Positions 1 through 5,099 of a DNA stretch of 5,099 bases are shown here, one piece after another (the first letter of the stretch is position 1; every line of letters starts with the position of its first letter). The translations under genes were made by a program, and so were the position numbers. The stretch comes from Fidelibacterota bacterium (GTDB lineage Bacteria; Marinisomatota; Marinisomatia; Marinisomatales; TCS55), in assembly GCA_002725545.1 (NCBI GenBank), contig PBPW01000063.1, forward strand, positions 1 to 5,099, written 5' to 3'. Below the pieces are notes generated by a model. That model did no database searches. It was not told where the DNA came from and was given only the letters and a program-made list of their open reading frames with translations.

Positions 1-1026
1 CAGGCTACCTTCTCTTGTCAAACCAAGTGGAACTAGATGCCTGTCATATACCTCACCATAGTTACCCACTTGAGATATAACATTTTGCATAAATTCTACT
101 GGAATTCCAAAAGAAAAATCTGGAGCTTCACCACCATCAAAACCAACACCAAGTAATCTTGCCATTCCTGGATCTGATGGATTTGATGCCATAGCTGCAA
201 CATTAGAACTATCTATGCCACTTTCTTCTGCCTGCATCATTCCAAATACTACCCATTGAACAACATCATAGAATTCACTATCATTATCTCTTGTAAGAGG
301 TCCAAGTGGCTCTTTAGATAAAGTCTCAGCCAATACTACATGATCATTAGGATTAGCAAAACCAGCTCTTTTAGAAGCAAGACCTGACTTATCTGTAGTC
401 CATCCATCACATCTTCCTTCTTCATATGCTGCTTGTAGAGGATCGTTAGTCTCAAATGTTAAAGGTGTATATGGTATTCCTGCTGAAGAAAATCTATCAT
501 CTAAATTCAACTCAGTAGTTGTTCCTTGAAGCACACAAACGGTTGTACCTGCCATTGATTCAATTGAATCATAACCACTGCTAGCCTTCACCATCATACC
601 TTGCCCATCGTAGAATGTAGGTGCTGTAAAATCATTACCTAAATCTCTATCTCTACTTGCTGTCCAAGTTGTATTTCTAATAAGTAAGTCAATTTCATTA
701 GCTGCAAGTGCCTCAAAACGAGCAGATGCTGTTAATGGAACATACTCAACCTTACTAGAATCTCCCAAAATTGCAGCTGCAACAGCTTTACAGAAATCAA
801 TATCAAAACCTTCAAATTCACCAGCAGAATTCACTACTCCAAAACCTGTTAGGTTGTCATTGACTCCACAAACCAACTCTCCTCTTTCAAGAACAGTTGC
901 AAGAGTATTGCTTGAACTTTCATTAGTAGAAGCAGATGACTCTTCTTCACTGCTACAAGCGGCAAAAATGAAGATTGCCATTAGTAGCACCATTAGGGCC
1001 ACTAACTTGTTGCGTAAATAAAACAT
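1..1026 (-). CDS. aapJ: General L-amino-acid ABC transporter substrate-binding protein, AapJ/BztA type (3' end cut by window edge)
   Basis: Binds amino acids outside the membrane and delivers them to an AapQMP-type ABC importer. The frame is open to the left edge (342 codons, no stop). Family motifs are dense: LVCGVN (51-56), FDIDFCKAVAAA (74-85), RNTTWT (117-122), YDGQGMMV (139-146), QGTTTELNL (167-175), GRCDGWTTDKSGL (204-216), LSKEPLGP (236-243) and VGNYGEVY (320-327). Four cysteines (53, 79, 164, 206) lie where the family places two disulfides. From family length (about 345 residues) only some 15-20 residues are missing. The N-terminus is a hydrophobic signal ending FAAC with Cys24, then a Ser/Glu-rich linker, which suggests a lipoprotein rather than the free periplasmic form of proteobacteria. 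An in-frame ATG at 1041 would add five residues; 1026 is preferred because AAGGA lies 6 nt before it. The transporter permeases and ATPase would be expected past the left edge. Confidence 0.93.
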   Translation of the reverse strand, partial: MFYLRNKLVALMVLLMAIFIFAACSSEEESSASTNESSSNTLATVLERGELVCGVNDNLTGFGVVNSAGEFEGFDIDFCKAVAAAILGDSSKVEYVPLTASARFEALAANEIDLLIRNTTWTASRDRDLGNDFTAPTFYDGQGMMVKASSGYDSIESMAGTTVCVLQGTTTELNLDDRFSSAGIPYTPLTFETNDPLQAAYEEGRCDGWTTDKSGLASKRAGFANPNDHVVLAETLSKEPLGPLTRDNDSEFYDVVQWVVFGMMQAEESGIDSSNVAAMASNPSDPGMARLLGVGFDGGEAPDFSFGIPVEFMQNVISQVGNYGEVYDRHLVPLGLTREGSL

Positions 1027-1030
1027 AATA

Positions 1031-1038
1031 TTTCCTTT
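1031..1038 (-). promoter_or_regulatory. Ribosome binding site that decides the aapJ start
   Basis: The minus strand reads AAAGGAAA here, followed by six A/T bases and the ATG at 1026. The competing in-frame ATG at 1041 has only GGAA directly against it, too close to work well, so the downstream start is favoured. Confidence 0.6.
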
Positions 1039-1049
1039 CATTTCCAAAT

Positions 1050-1093
1050 TTTCAGGAGTGACACCAGCAACTCTAGTCCGGGATTCACCGAAA
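1050..1093 (-). promoter_or_regulatory. GC-richer aapJ leader able to form a hairpin
   Basis: This stretch is clearly richer in G+C than the very AT-rich sequence on either side. Hand folding of the minus-strand RNA pairs GGUGA (1089-1085) with UCACU (1061-1057), with one G-U pair. Inside that, CCGG (1081-1078) pairs with CUGG (1067-1064) around a ten-base loop. Flanking UUUC (1093-1090) could also pair with GAAA (1053-1050). It is not followed by a U run, so it is not an intrinsic terminator. I do not recognise a known riboswitch class. The role is unknown; leader regulation of amino-acid uptake is only a possibility. Confidence 0.3.
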
Positions 1094-1121
1094 TTATATG
1101 TTTGGATATATACTACACCAA
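1093..1121 (-). promoter_or_regulatory. Candidate sigma-70-type promoter for aapJ
   Basis: On the minus strand a perfect TATAAT (1098-1093) sits 17 nt after TTGGTG (1121-1116), a half-matching -35. Transcription would start near 1086 and give a leader of about 60 nt. An alternative is TTGTAA (1133-1128) with TATATC (1110-1105), also 17 nt apart. In DNA this A+T-rich, -10-like hexamers occur by chance, so confidence is limited. The existence of some promoter between the operon and aapJ is reasonable given the gap. Confidence 0.4.
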
Positions 1122-1144
1122 ATTTTGTTACAAATTTATGTCAT

Positions 1145-1184
1145 TGTCTTATATAAGAGTAATTCAAGCAAAATGTCTTATATA
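1145..1184. repeat. Pair of 11-bp direct repeats, one inside a 12-bp palindrome
   Basis: TGTCTTATATA occurs at 1145-1155 and again at 1174-1184, 29 bp apart start to start. The first copy extends into the perfect palindrome TCTTATATAAGA (1147-1158). The pair lies just past the stop of the oxidase gene and upstream of the candidate aapJ promoters. It could be a regulator site, or chance similarity in A+T-rich DNA. As RNA, the palindrome could form only a weak four-pair hairpin, so it is not a convincing terminator. No strong intrinsic terminator is visible after the oxidase gene. Confidence 0.4.
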
Positions 1185-1185
1185 T

Positions 1186-2319
1186 TTATATAAATCTAGA
1201 AATAGAAAATTCAGATAAGTCGAATTTGGTTTTTTCGTCGTTTGCCATATTTGAACAAATTTCTCCAATAGCAGGTGTAAACTTAAAACCATGTCCAGAA
1301 CACGGAGAACAAACTATTATATTTTCGTCCTCTGGAAAATAATCAATAATAAAATCCAAATCTGGAGTATCTGTATATATACAAACCTTGTTATTTAATA
1401 ATTTGCCATTGGCTGAGGGTATATATTCCTCAAGAAAATTTCTAATAATATCTAAGTCATTTTTGTTATACTCACGGATTAAATCTTCTTCTTCTATGAA
1501 TTCTCCACCATGGTGCATTGCTACCTTGAATCCTTTACCTTCTATATTTGGCTGAGTATAAAATTCTTTTCCATTATCCAAATCCCAACCTGTATTAGGT
1601 AAATTTGAGTATTCAAATAGCTCTTTATTCTCTATTGGATCAAACCAAAATAAAACTTGTCTCTCTATTTTCAAGGGTAATTTTAAAGATGGAACTAAAT
1701 TTTTGATCCATGCACCAGAACTGAATATTAATTTTTCAGCAAAGTATTCATTTTTATCGCTAATAACTTTATAACAGCTAGATTCTTTTTTCCATGAAAT
1801 GACTTTTTCGTTATATCTATGCACTGCTCCATTATCGATTGATTTGTTTAGAAGATATGAAATTGACCTATCGGGAAATACAGCTCCACTTCTTTTTTCA
1901 AACAAACCTCTAAAGTTTTTTTTGGGATTTAATATTGTGAAGTTTTCTTTAATTTTTGAAGATGAAAATTCTTCAAGAGGAATATTATATTTTTCTGCTG
2001 ATAACTTTGCATCACTTAAATAATTACCATTATCTCCAATATATAATCCACCATATTCTATAATCATTTCTTTATTGGATTCATTTTCTAATTCATGCCA
2101 TAAATCATAGGCTCTTTGAATTATTGGAACATATGAAGTTCCTTCATGATACGCCTCTCTAATAACTCTTGTATGTCCATGAGAAGACCCAAAATTATGC
2201 GGGGGATGAAATCTGTCAATTCCTAAAACCTTAATTCCTTTTTTAGACAAGTAATATGAAGCTGAGCTCCCCATAGCACCGAGACCAATTACAATAACTT
2301 CATATTTATTATTTTTCAT
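1186..2319 (-). CDS. FAD-dependent amine oxidase, monomeric sarcosine oxidase / N-methyltryptophan oxidase family
   Basis: Predicted soluble flavoenzyme that oxidises a secondary amine or N-substituted amino acid, giving an imine and H2O2. Its 377 residues match the family's usual 370-390. The dinucleotide fold is G12-x-G14-x-x-G17, with Asp35 ending the second strand. SSHGHTRVIREAYHEG (45-60) matches the family's flavin loop, with Arg51 and Arg54. Against Bacillus MSOX recalled from memory, Cys313 aligns with the covalent-FAD cysteine (C315), Lys265 with the oxygen-activating lysine (K265), Tyr254 and His269 with active-site residues, and Arg54 and Lys346 with the substrate carboxylate ligands. 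SGHGFKF (341-347) is the C-terminal flavin motif. One difference is His49 where MSOX has Asp. The ATG lies 4 nt after the preceding stop, with a weak GGA upstream. It is the last gene of the operon. Sarcosine, N-methyltryptophan, pipecolate or glycated amino acids are all possible substrates; the family assignment is firm, the substrate is not. Confidence 0.92.
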   Translation of the reverse strand: MKNNKYEVIVIGLGAMGSSASYYLSKKGIKVLGIDRFHPPHNFGSSHGHTRVIREAYHEGTSYVPIIQRAYDLWHELENESNKEMIIEYGGLYIGDNGNYLSDAKLSAEKYNIPLEEFSSSKIKENFTILNPKKNFRGLFEKRSGAVFPDRSISYLLNKSIDNGAVHRYNEKVISWKKESSCYKVISDKNEYFAEKLIFSSGAWIKNLVPSLKLPLKIERQVLFWFDPIENKELFEYSNLPNTGWDLDNGKEFYTQPNIEGKGFKVAMHHGGEFIEEEDLIREYNKNDLDIIRNFLEEYIPSANGKLLNNKVCIYTDTPDLDFIIDYFPEDENIIVCSPCSGHGFKFTPAIGEICSNMANDEKTKFDLSEFSISRFI

Positions 2320-2323
2320 AAAT

Positions 2324-3439
2324 TTAATCCAAAGTATTTATTGTATGAAATTTTATCCATTCTTCGTCAATATTTAGGCCTAAGCCTGGGCCAGAAGGCA
2401 CATCTAATTTGCCATTTTTATTTATGGTTATTTCATTTTCTACACCCCATTGATGAATATGCTCTGGTCTCCAAAATTCATAATAAGTATTATTATTCAC
2501 AGAAGCTATTACGTGTAAATTTGCTGCATTCATAAGAGAATTTCCTGCCAATCCTATTTCGCAGTTAATTCCGAAAGCATCAGCCATAGCAGATTGTTTT
2601 ATTAGTCCTGTTATTCCAAGTTTTCTTGTTGTTCCTCTAATCATTCCTACAAGATTTTTTGATAAAAAATTAGCAGCATCCTTAATTAGAAAAGTAGCTG
2701 CGTCACTCATATTAATTGGTGTCCTCAAACTATCATTTAGACGCTTTATAGCCCTAAGATTTGAGGTATTTACAGGATCTTCAAACCAATAATAATTATT
2801 TGAATCTAAAGCCTCACCAACTCGCAATGCTTCTGAAAGAGAATATCCATGATTTCTATCTAGCATCAAGGACATAGTGTCACCAACTAAATCTCTAACA
2901 CCCTCAATAACTTTTATGGTATCTTCAACACTAAGATTTCCAGGATGAATTTTATAAGCTGAAAATTTTTCATCAATCAGTTGTTTTGCTTCCTGAAAAA
3001 ATCCTTCAGGATTATTATATCTAGGAGGATAAGTAGCATATATTTCGATCTCTTGTTTTTTTCCTCCTAAAAGAGAATATATTGGCTTACCAACTTCTTT
3101 TCCTGCTATATCCCATAAAGCTACATCTACTGGAGCCCAGGAGGAATGAATAGGCAATCCATGGCCTGAAAGGTTATCTACTTCTGACCAAAGCCATTCT
3201 CTTTCAGAAACATCTAAGTTTAGTAGCTTGGGCTTTAAGATTTCGTTGATAATTCTTATTCGATCTTCAGATGGTGATGCTTGATCTCCAATAAATGCAT
3301 TACCTTCAATTCCATTATCTGTGATTATTCTAAGTACACCTTGGGTAGTTTTTCCTCCTATATCAGATCTTTCATCCTTAACATTTAATGGCCCAGTATC
3401 TCTTTCAATGACATCTATTTGAATTTTCTTTATTTTCAT
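2324..3439 (-). CDS. Enolase-superfamily protein, mandelate racemase / muconate lactonizing enzyme type, atypical active site
   Basis: Members bind Mg2+ and abstract the proton alpha to a carboxylate, leading to racemisation, dehydration or cycloisomerisation. The 371 residues show an N-terminal capping domain (1 to about 125) with WAPVDVALWDIAGK (101-114), then a barrel domain. Metal ligands are Asp194 (LDRN), Glu220 (WFEDP) and Asp246 (NMSD), the last usually Glu. The second-strand base motif is Lys163-Ile-His165 instead of KxK. By alignment on LGITG (274-278), the sixth-strand position that is Asp in mandelate racemase or Lys in muconate lactonizing enzymes is Gly269, flanked by Arg268. 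The seventh-strand catalytic His is Gly296 (CEIG). Glu321 matches the conserved eighth-strand Glu. The reading frame is intact, so it does not look like a decaying gene. Its ATG is 1 nt after the hpt stop, with AAAAGGG 7 nt upstream inside the end of hpt. Probable substrate is a sugar acid or other carboxylate, but I cannot name it. Confidence 0.88.
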   Translation of the reverse strand: MKIKKIQIDVIERDTGPLNVKDERSDIGGKTTQGVLRIITDNGIEGNAFIGDQASPSEDRIRIINEILKPKLLNLDVSEREWLWSEVDNLSGHGLPIHSSWAPVDVALWDIAGKEVGKPIYSLLGGKKQEIEIYATYPPRYNNPEGFFQEAKQLIDEKFSAYKIHPGNLSVEDTIKVIEGVRDLVGDTMSLMLDRNHGYSLSEALRVGEALDSNNYYWFEDPVNTSNLRAIKRLNDSLRTPINMSDAATFLIKDAANFLSKNLVGMIRGTTRKLGITGLIKQSAMADAFGINCEIGLAGNSLMNAANLHVIASVNNNTYYEFWRPEHIHQWGVENEITINKNGKLDVPSGPGLGLNIDEEWIKFHTINTLD

Positions 3440-3440
3440 C

Positions 3441-4004
3441 TTAAAGCCCTTTTACTATAGACCCAACATAGTCTAAACCCCTGTATTTGCCTGCGTAGTC
3501 CATACCATATCCTACTATCCATTTATTATCATCTAGTACAAAACAAGTAAAATCAGGATGAAAAATATTATTTCTATTTCCTAACTTGTCTACTAAAACT
3601 GCCGTGTATACCTTTTGATCTGAAATACCTAGTACATTTTCTCTTACTTTTAGTAAAGTTTCTCCGGTATCCATCAAGTCATCAACAATTATGCTAGGTG
3701 AATTTTTTTCAAGGCTATCTGATAAAAATTCATATCCATAAATTTTAGTTCCCTGGGATTCAGTTGTGTTACCATAAGTTTTAGCTATTAAGGGAAACAT
3801 TCTTGAAGAACCAGGCTTTAGCTTTTCTAACTCTAACAAAAGATTAGATGCTAAAACTAATCCTCCGGTTAATATAGGAATTAAGTTGATTGTTTCATGA
3901 TCTTTGAGATTATTGATTATTTCTTTAGCTAACTTCTGAACAGCTGTGTCAATTTCATTTTTTGACCATAAAACCTTTATATCTGAAATATTTAATTCTT
4001 CCAT
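3441..4004 (-). CDS. hpt: Hypoxanthine (guanine) phosphoribosyltransferase
   Basis: Cytosolic purine salvage enzyme joining hypoxanthine and/or guanine to PRPP to give IMP or GMP. The 187 residues are close to the 175-185 of bacterial Hpt. The pyrophosphate loop is LTGGLVLASNLL (45-56). The PRPP motif IIVDDLMDTGETL (105-117) has the acidic pair Asp108-Asp109. Lys140 (VLVDK) fits the lysine that reads the purine 6-oxo group. WIVGYGMDYAGKYRGLDYVG (162-181) is the Hpt C-terminal signature, with Asp169 and Arg175 at the positions of the metal-binding Asp and PPi-contacting Arg. This tail distinguishes it from orotate, adenine and xanthine phosphoribosyltransferases. The ATG follows the permease stop by 1 nt. 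Position directly after nucleoside-type permeases suggests it traps the imported base as nucleotide. Hypoxanthine versus guanine preference cannot be told. Confidence 0.9.
   Translation of the reverse strand: MEELNISDIKVLWSKNEIDTAVQKLAKEIINNLKDHETINLIPILTGGLVLASNLLLELEKLKPGSSRMFPLIAKTYGNTTESQGTKIYGYEFLSDSLEKNSPSIIVDDLMDTGETLLKVRENVLGISDQKVYTAVLVDKLGNRNNIFHPDFTCFVLDDNKWIVGYGMDYAGKYRGLDYVGSIVKGL
3447..3453 (-). promoter_or_regulatory. Ribosome binding site inside the end of hpt
   Basis: AAAAGGG on the minus strand overlaps the last sense codons of the phosphoribosyltransferase and lies 7 nt before the ATG of the enolase-superfamily gene. This placement supports coupled translation of the two and fixes the downstream start at 3439. 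Confidence 0.6.
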
Positions 4005-4005
4005 G

Positions 4006-4959
4006 TTACTTAAAATCTTCTGGTAATTTTCTTCCTGAAGATTCAGGTTGGTTCCCCCCTAAAATCGAGAGAAGAAAATTGGGTAAATTTTTCCTGTCAG
4101 TTCTATTTATATATTGTATAAATATTAATATAAATATCATTATTGGAAAGGGTAATAAAGGTAAAATTTGAGAAAGTGCTAGGGTTACTGACTGAGCTTT
4201 TATTGCTAAAACTTGTAAAAGACCAAAACCATATGCACCAACTGCCGCTCTATATGGATTCCAACCTCCAAAAATTACGATAGCTAAAACAATCCACCCA
4301 TAATTTGCAGTATGACTTTCTGACCAACCGTATTTGGTATATAAAGAAAAAGTTGCGCCTGCCAAACCTAAAAGTGAACCACCAATTACAGTTCCCATTA
4401 GTCTCATTTTCTTAACATTTATTCCTCTTGATCTTGCAGCTTGTGGATTTTCTCCCGAAGCTCTAATGGAAAGTCCCAGATTAGTTTTATTTATGAAAAA
4501 CCATGAGCTTGGAATTAGTATTATTGAAAAATAAGTGATAAGTGAATGATTGAACAAAACTTTACCTAATATTGGAATCTCTGAAATTATTGGAATAGAA
4601 AATTTTGTAACCAGTGGTCCATTTATTCTTACATAATCTTGACCTAAATAATTACTTAGATGAATACATAAAATCGTTAGTACAAATCCTACAGCAATTT
4701 GATCCATTCTAAGCTTAATATCACATATTGAAATAAAGAAAGCAATTGAGGCTCCGCAGATAGTTCCAGCAATAAATCCTACTAAAGCAATATCAGTTAT
4801 ATATCCAAATACAAAACCTGTCAAAGCAGAGATCATTATTGTCCCTTCAGCAGATAAATTTATCACTCCACTTTTCTCAGAAATTGTCTCTCCTATAACA
4901 GCAATAATTAATGGAGTACTCAATGAAATTACTGTAATAATTGTATTTTCAAAGAACAT
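4006..4959 (-). CDS. ABC transporter permease, BMP/nucleoside family (NupQ/YufQ-like)
   Basis: Inner-membrane subunit of an importer that works with a BMP-type lipoprotein, a double-domain ATPase and a second permease, known in this family for nucleoside uptake. Family marks are ETISEKSGVINLSAEG (24-39) at the first cytoplasmic face and SGENPQAARSRGI (168-180), the loop expected to touch the ATPase. Hydrophobic stretches suggest about eight membrane segments, near 5-25, 40-58, 60-80, 86-104, 138-156, 188-208, 220-255 (two) and 264-284. A polar tail follows from 285. Length of 317 is normal. The start codon overlaps the stop of the preceding gene by 1 nt (TAATG), and a G-rich run GGGGG lies 12 nt upstream, slightly far for an ideal ribosome site. 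The family call is strong; nucleoside specificity is inferred from the family and the adjacent hpt. Confidence 0.9.
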   Translation of the reverse strand: MFFENTIITVISLSTPLIIAVIGETISEKSGVINLSAEGTIMISALTGFVFGYITDIALVGFIAGTICGASIAFFISICDIKLRMDQIAVGFVLTILCIHLSNYLGQDYVRINGPLVTKFSIPIISEIPILGKVLFNHSLITYFSIILIPSSWFFINKTNLGLSIRASGENPQAARSRGINVKKMRLMGTVIGGSLLGLAGATFSLYTKYGWSESHTANYGWIVLAIVIFGGWNPYRAAVGAYGFGLLQVLAIKAQSVTLALSQILPLLPFPIMIFILIFIQYINRTDRKNLPNFLLSILGGNQPESSGRKLPEDFK

Positions 4960-5099
4960 TATGTTTTACTACCCCCAATGATATTTTTAATAATTTTTTC
5001 TTCGAATTTCAATCTGTCTAAAATCAACCAACTCAATACGAAAGTAGCTTGAATTATACCTATTAAGCTATGGTCAAGACCTAATTTGATTTGTAATTG
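4959..5099 (-). CDS. C-terminal end of a second ABC permease (NupP/YufP-like), 5' part outside the window
   Basis: The frame is open from the right edge to TAA at 4961-4959 and encodes the last 46 residues of a protein. It reads as one hydrophobic segment, LIGIIQATFVLSWLILDRL (residues 12-30 of the fragment), followed by a short charged tail rich in Lys and Glu. This suits the last membrane helix of a BMP-family permease, which normally precedes the NupQ-like gene. It overlaps that gene by 1 nt. The fragment is too short to assign by itself, so the call rests mainly on context. Confidence 0.75.
   Translation of the reverse strand, partial: QLQIKLGLDHSLIGIIQATFVLSWLILDRLKFEEKIIKNIIGGSKT

Noticed and set aside
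1050..1093. Leader compared with glycine and glutamine (glnA / downstream-peptide) riboswitches
   Set aside because: The conserved core strings I would expect for these classes are absent, so I do not assign a riboswitch.
1120..1138. Imperfect A/T inverted repeat (AAATTTTGT / ACAAATTT) considered as a terminator for the operon
   Set aside because: The stem would be A-U only, the loop is too small, and no U run follows; such near-palindromes are common in A+T-rich DNA.
1042..1185. Searched for tRNA, other RNA genes, CRISPR repeats or insertion-sequence ends
   Set aside because: No cloverleaf, regularly spaced repeats, terminal inverted repeats or transposase remnants are visible here or elsewhere in the window.
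1799..2023. Plus-strand open frame of 74 codons
   Set aside because: Lies entirely antisense to the oxidase gene, whose motifs continue through this region. No homology or ribosome site recognised.
2341..2535. Plus-strand open frame of 64 codons
   Set aside because: Antisense to the conserved C-terminal part of the enolase-superfamily gene; composition looks like a shadow frame.
3962..4171. Plus-strand open frame of 69 codons spanning the hpt/permease junction
   Set aside because: Antisense to two well-supported genes separated by 1 nt; it has a low-complexity Ile/Asn run and no recognisable domain.
4334..4534. Plus-strand open frame of 66 codons
   Set aside because: Antisense to the permease, covering the segment that encodes the conserved GENPQAARSRGI loop.

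Overview
The window is AT-rich (roughly two thirds A+T), densely packed, and every gene I can support reads on the minus strand. The gene set (amino-acid and nucleoside-type ABC importers, an enolase-superfamily enzyme, an amine oxidase), together with A+T richness and minimal spacing, suggests a streamlined free-living heterotroph, plausibly marine bacterioplankton. The amino-acid binding protein starts with a lipoprotein-type signal. A low-GC Chloroflexota (SAR202-like) or marine actinobacterial lineage would fit, but this is inference and nothing here fixes the taxon.

In transcription order (right to left) the window opens with the C-terminal end of one membrane permease (4959-5099). It is followed by a second permease of the BMP/NupQ nucleoside type (4006-4959), a hypoxanthine phosphoribosyltransferase (3441-4004), a mandelate racemase/muconate lactonizing enzyme-type member of the enolase superfamily (2324-3439), and a monomeric sarcosine oxidase-like flavoenzyme (1186-2319). 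These five genes overlap by 1 nt or are separated by 1 to 4 nt, so they almost certainly form one translationally coupled operon. A 144-159 bp intergenic region follows, with short repeats, a candidate promoter and a GC-richer leader that can fold. The last gene (1-1026) encodes an AapJ/BztA-type general L-amino-acid-binding protein and runs off the left edge.

The permease pair plus the phosphoribosyltransferase make a coherent purine uptake and salvage set: the transporter brings in a nucleoside or base and Hpt traps it as a nucleotide. The two downstream enzymes do not belong to standard purine salvage. The oxidase keeps all the family's key residues that I could place. The enolase-superfamily protein keeps the metal site and the first catalytic lysine but lacks both members of the Asp/His dyad of the mandelate racemase group. 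The most interesting reading is that the operon imports an unusual compound and these two enzymes process it. The pathway and substrate cannot be told from sequence alone.
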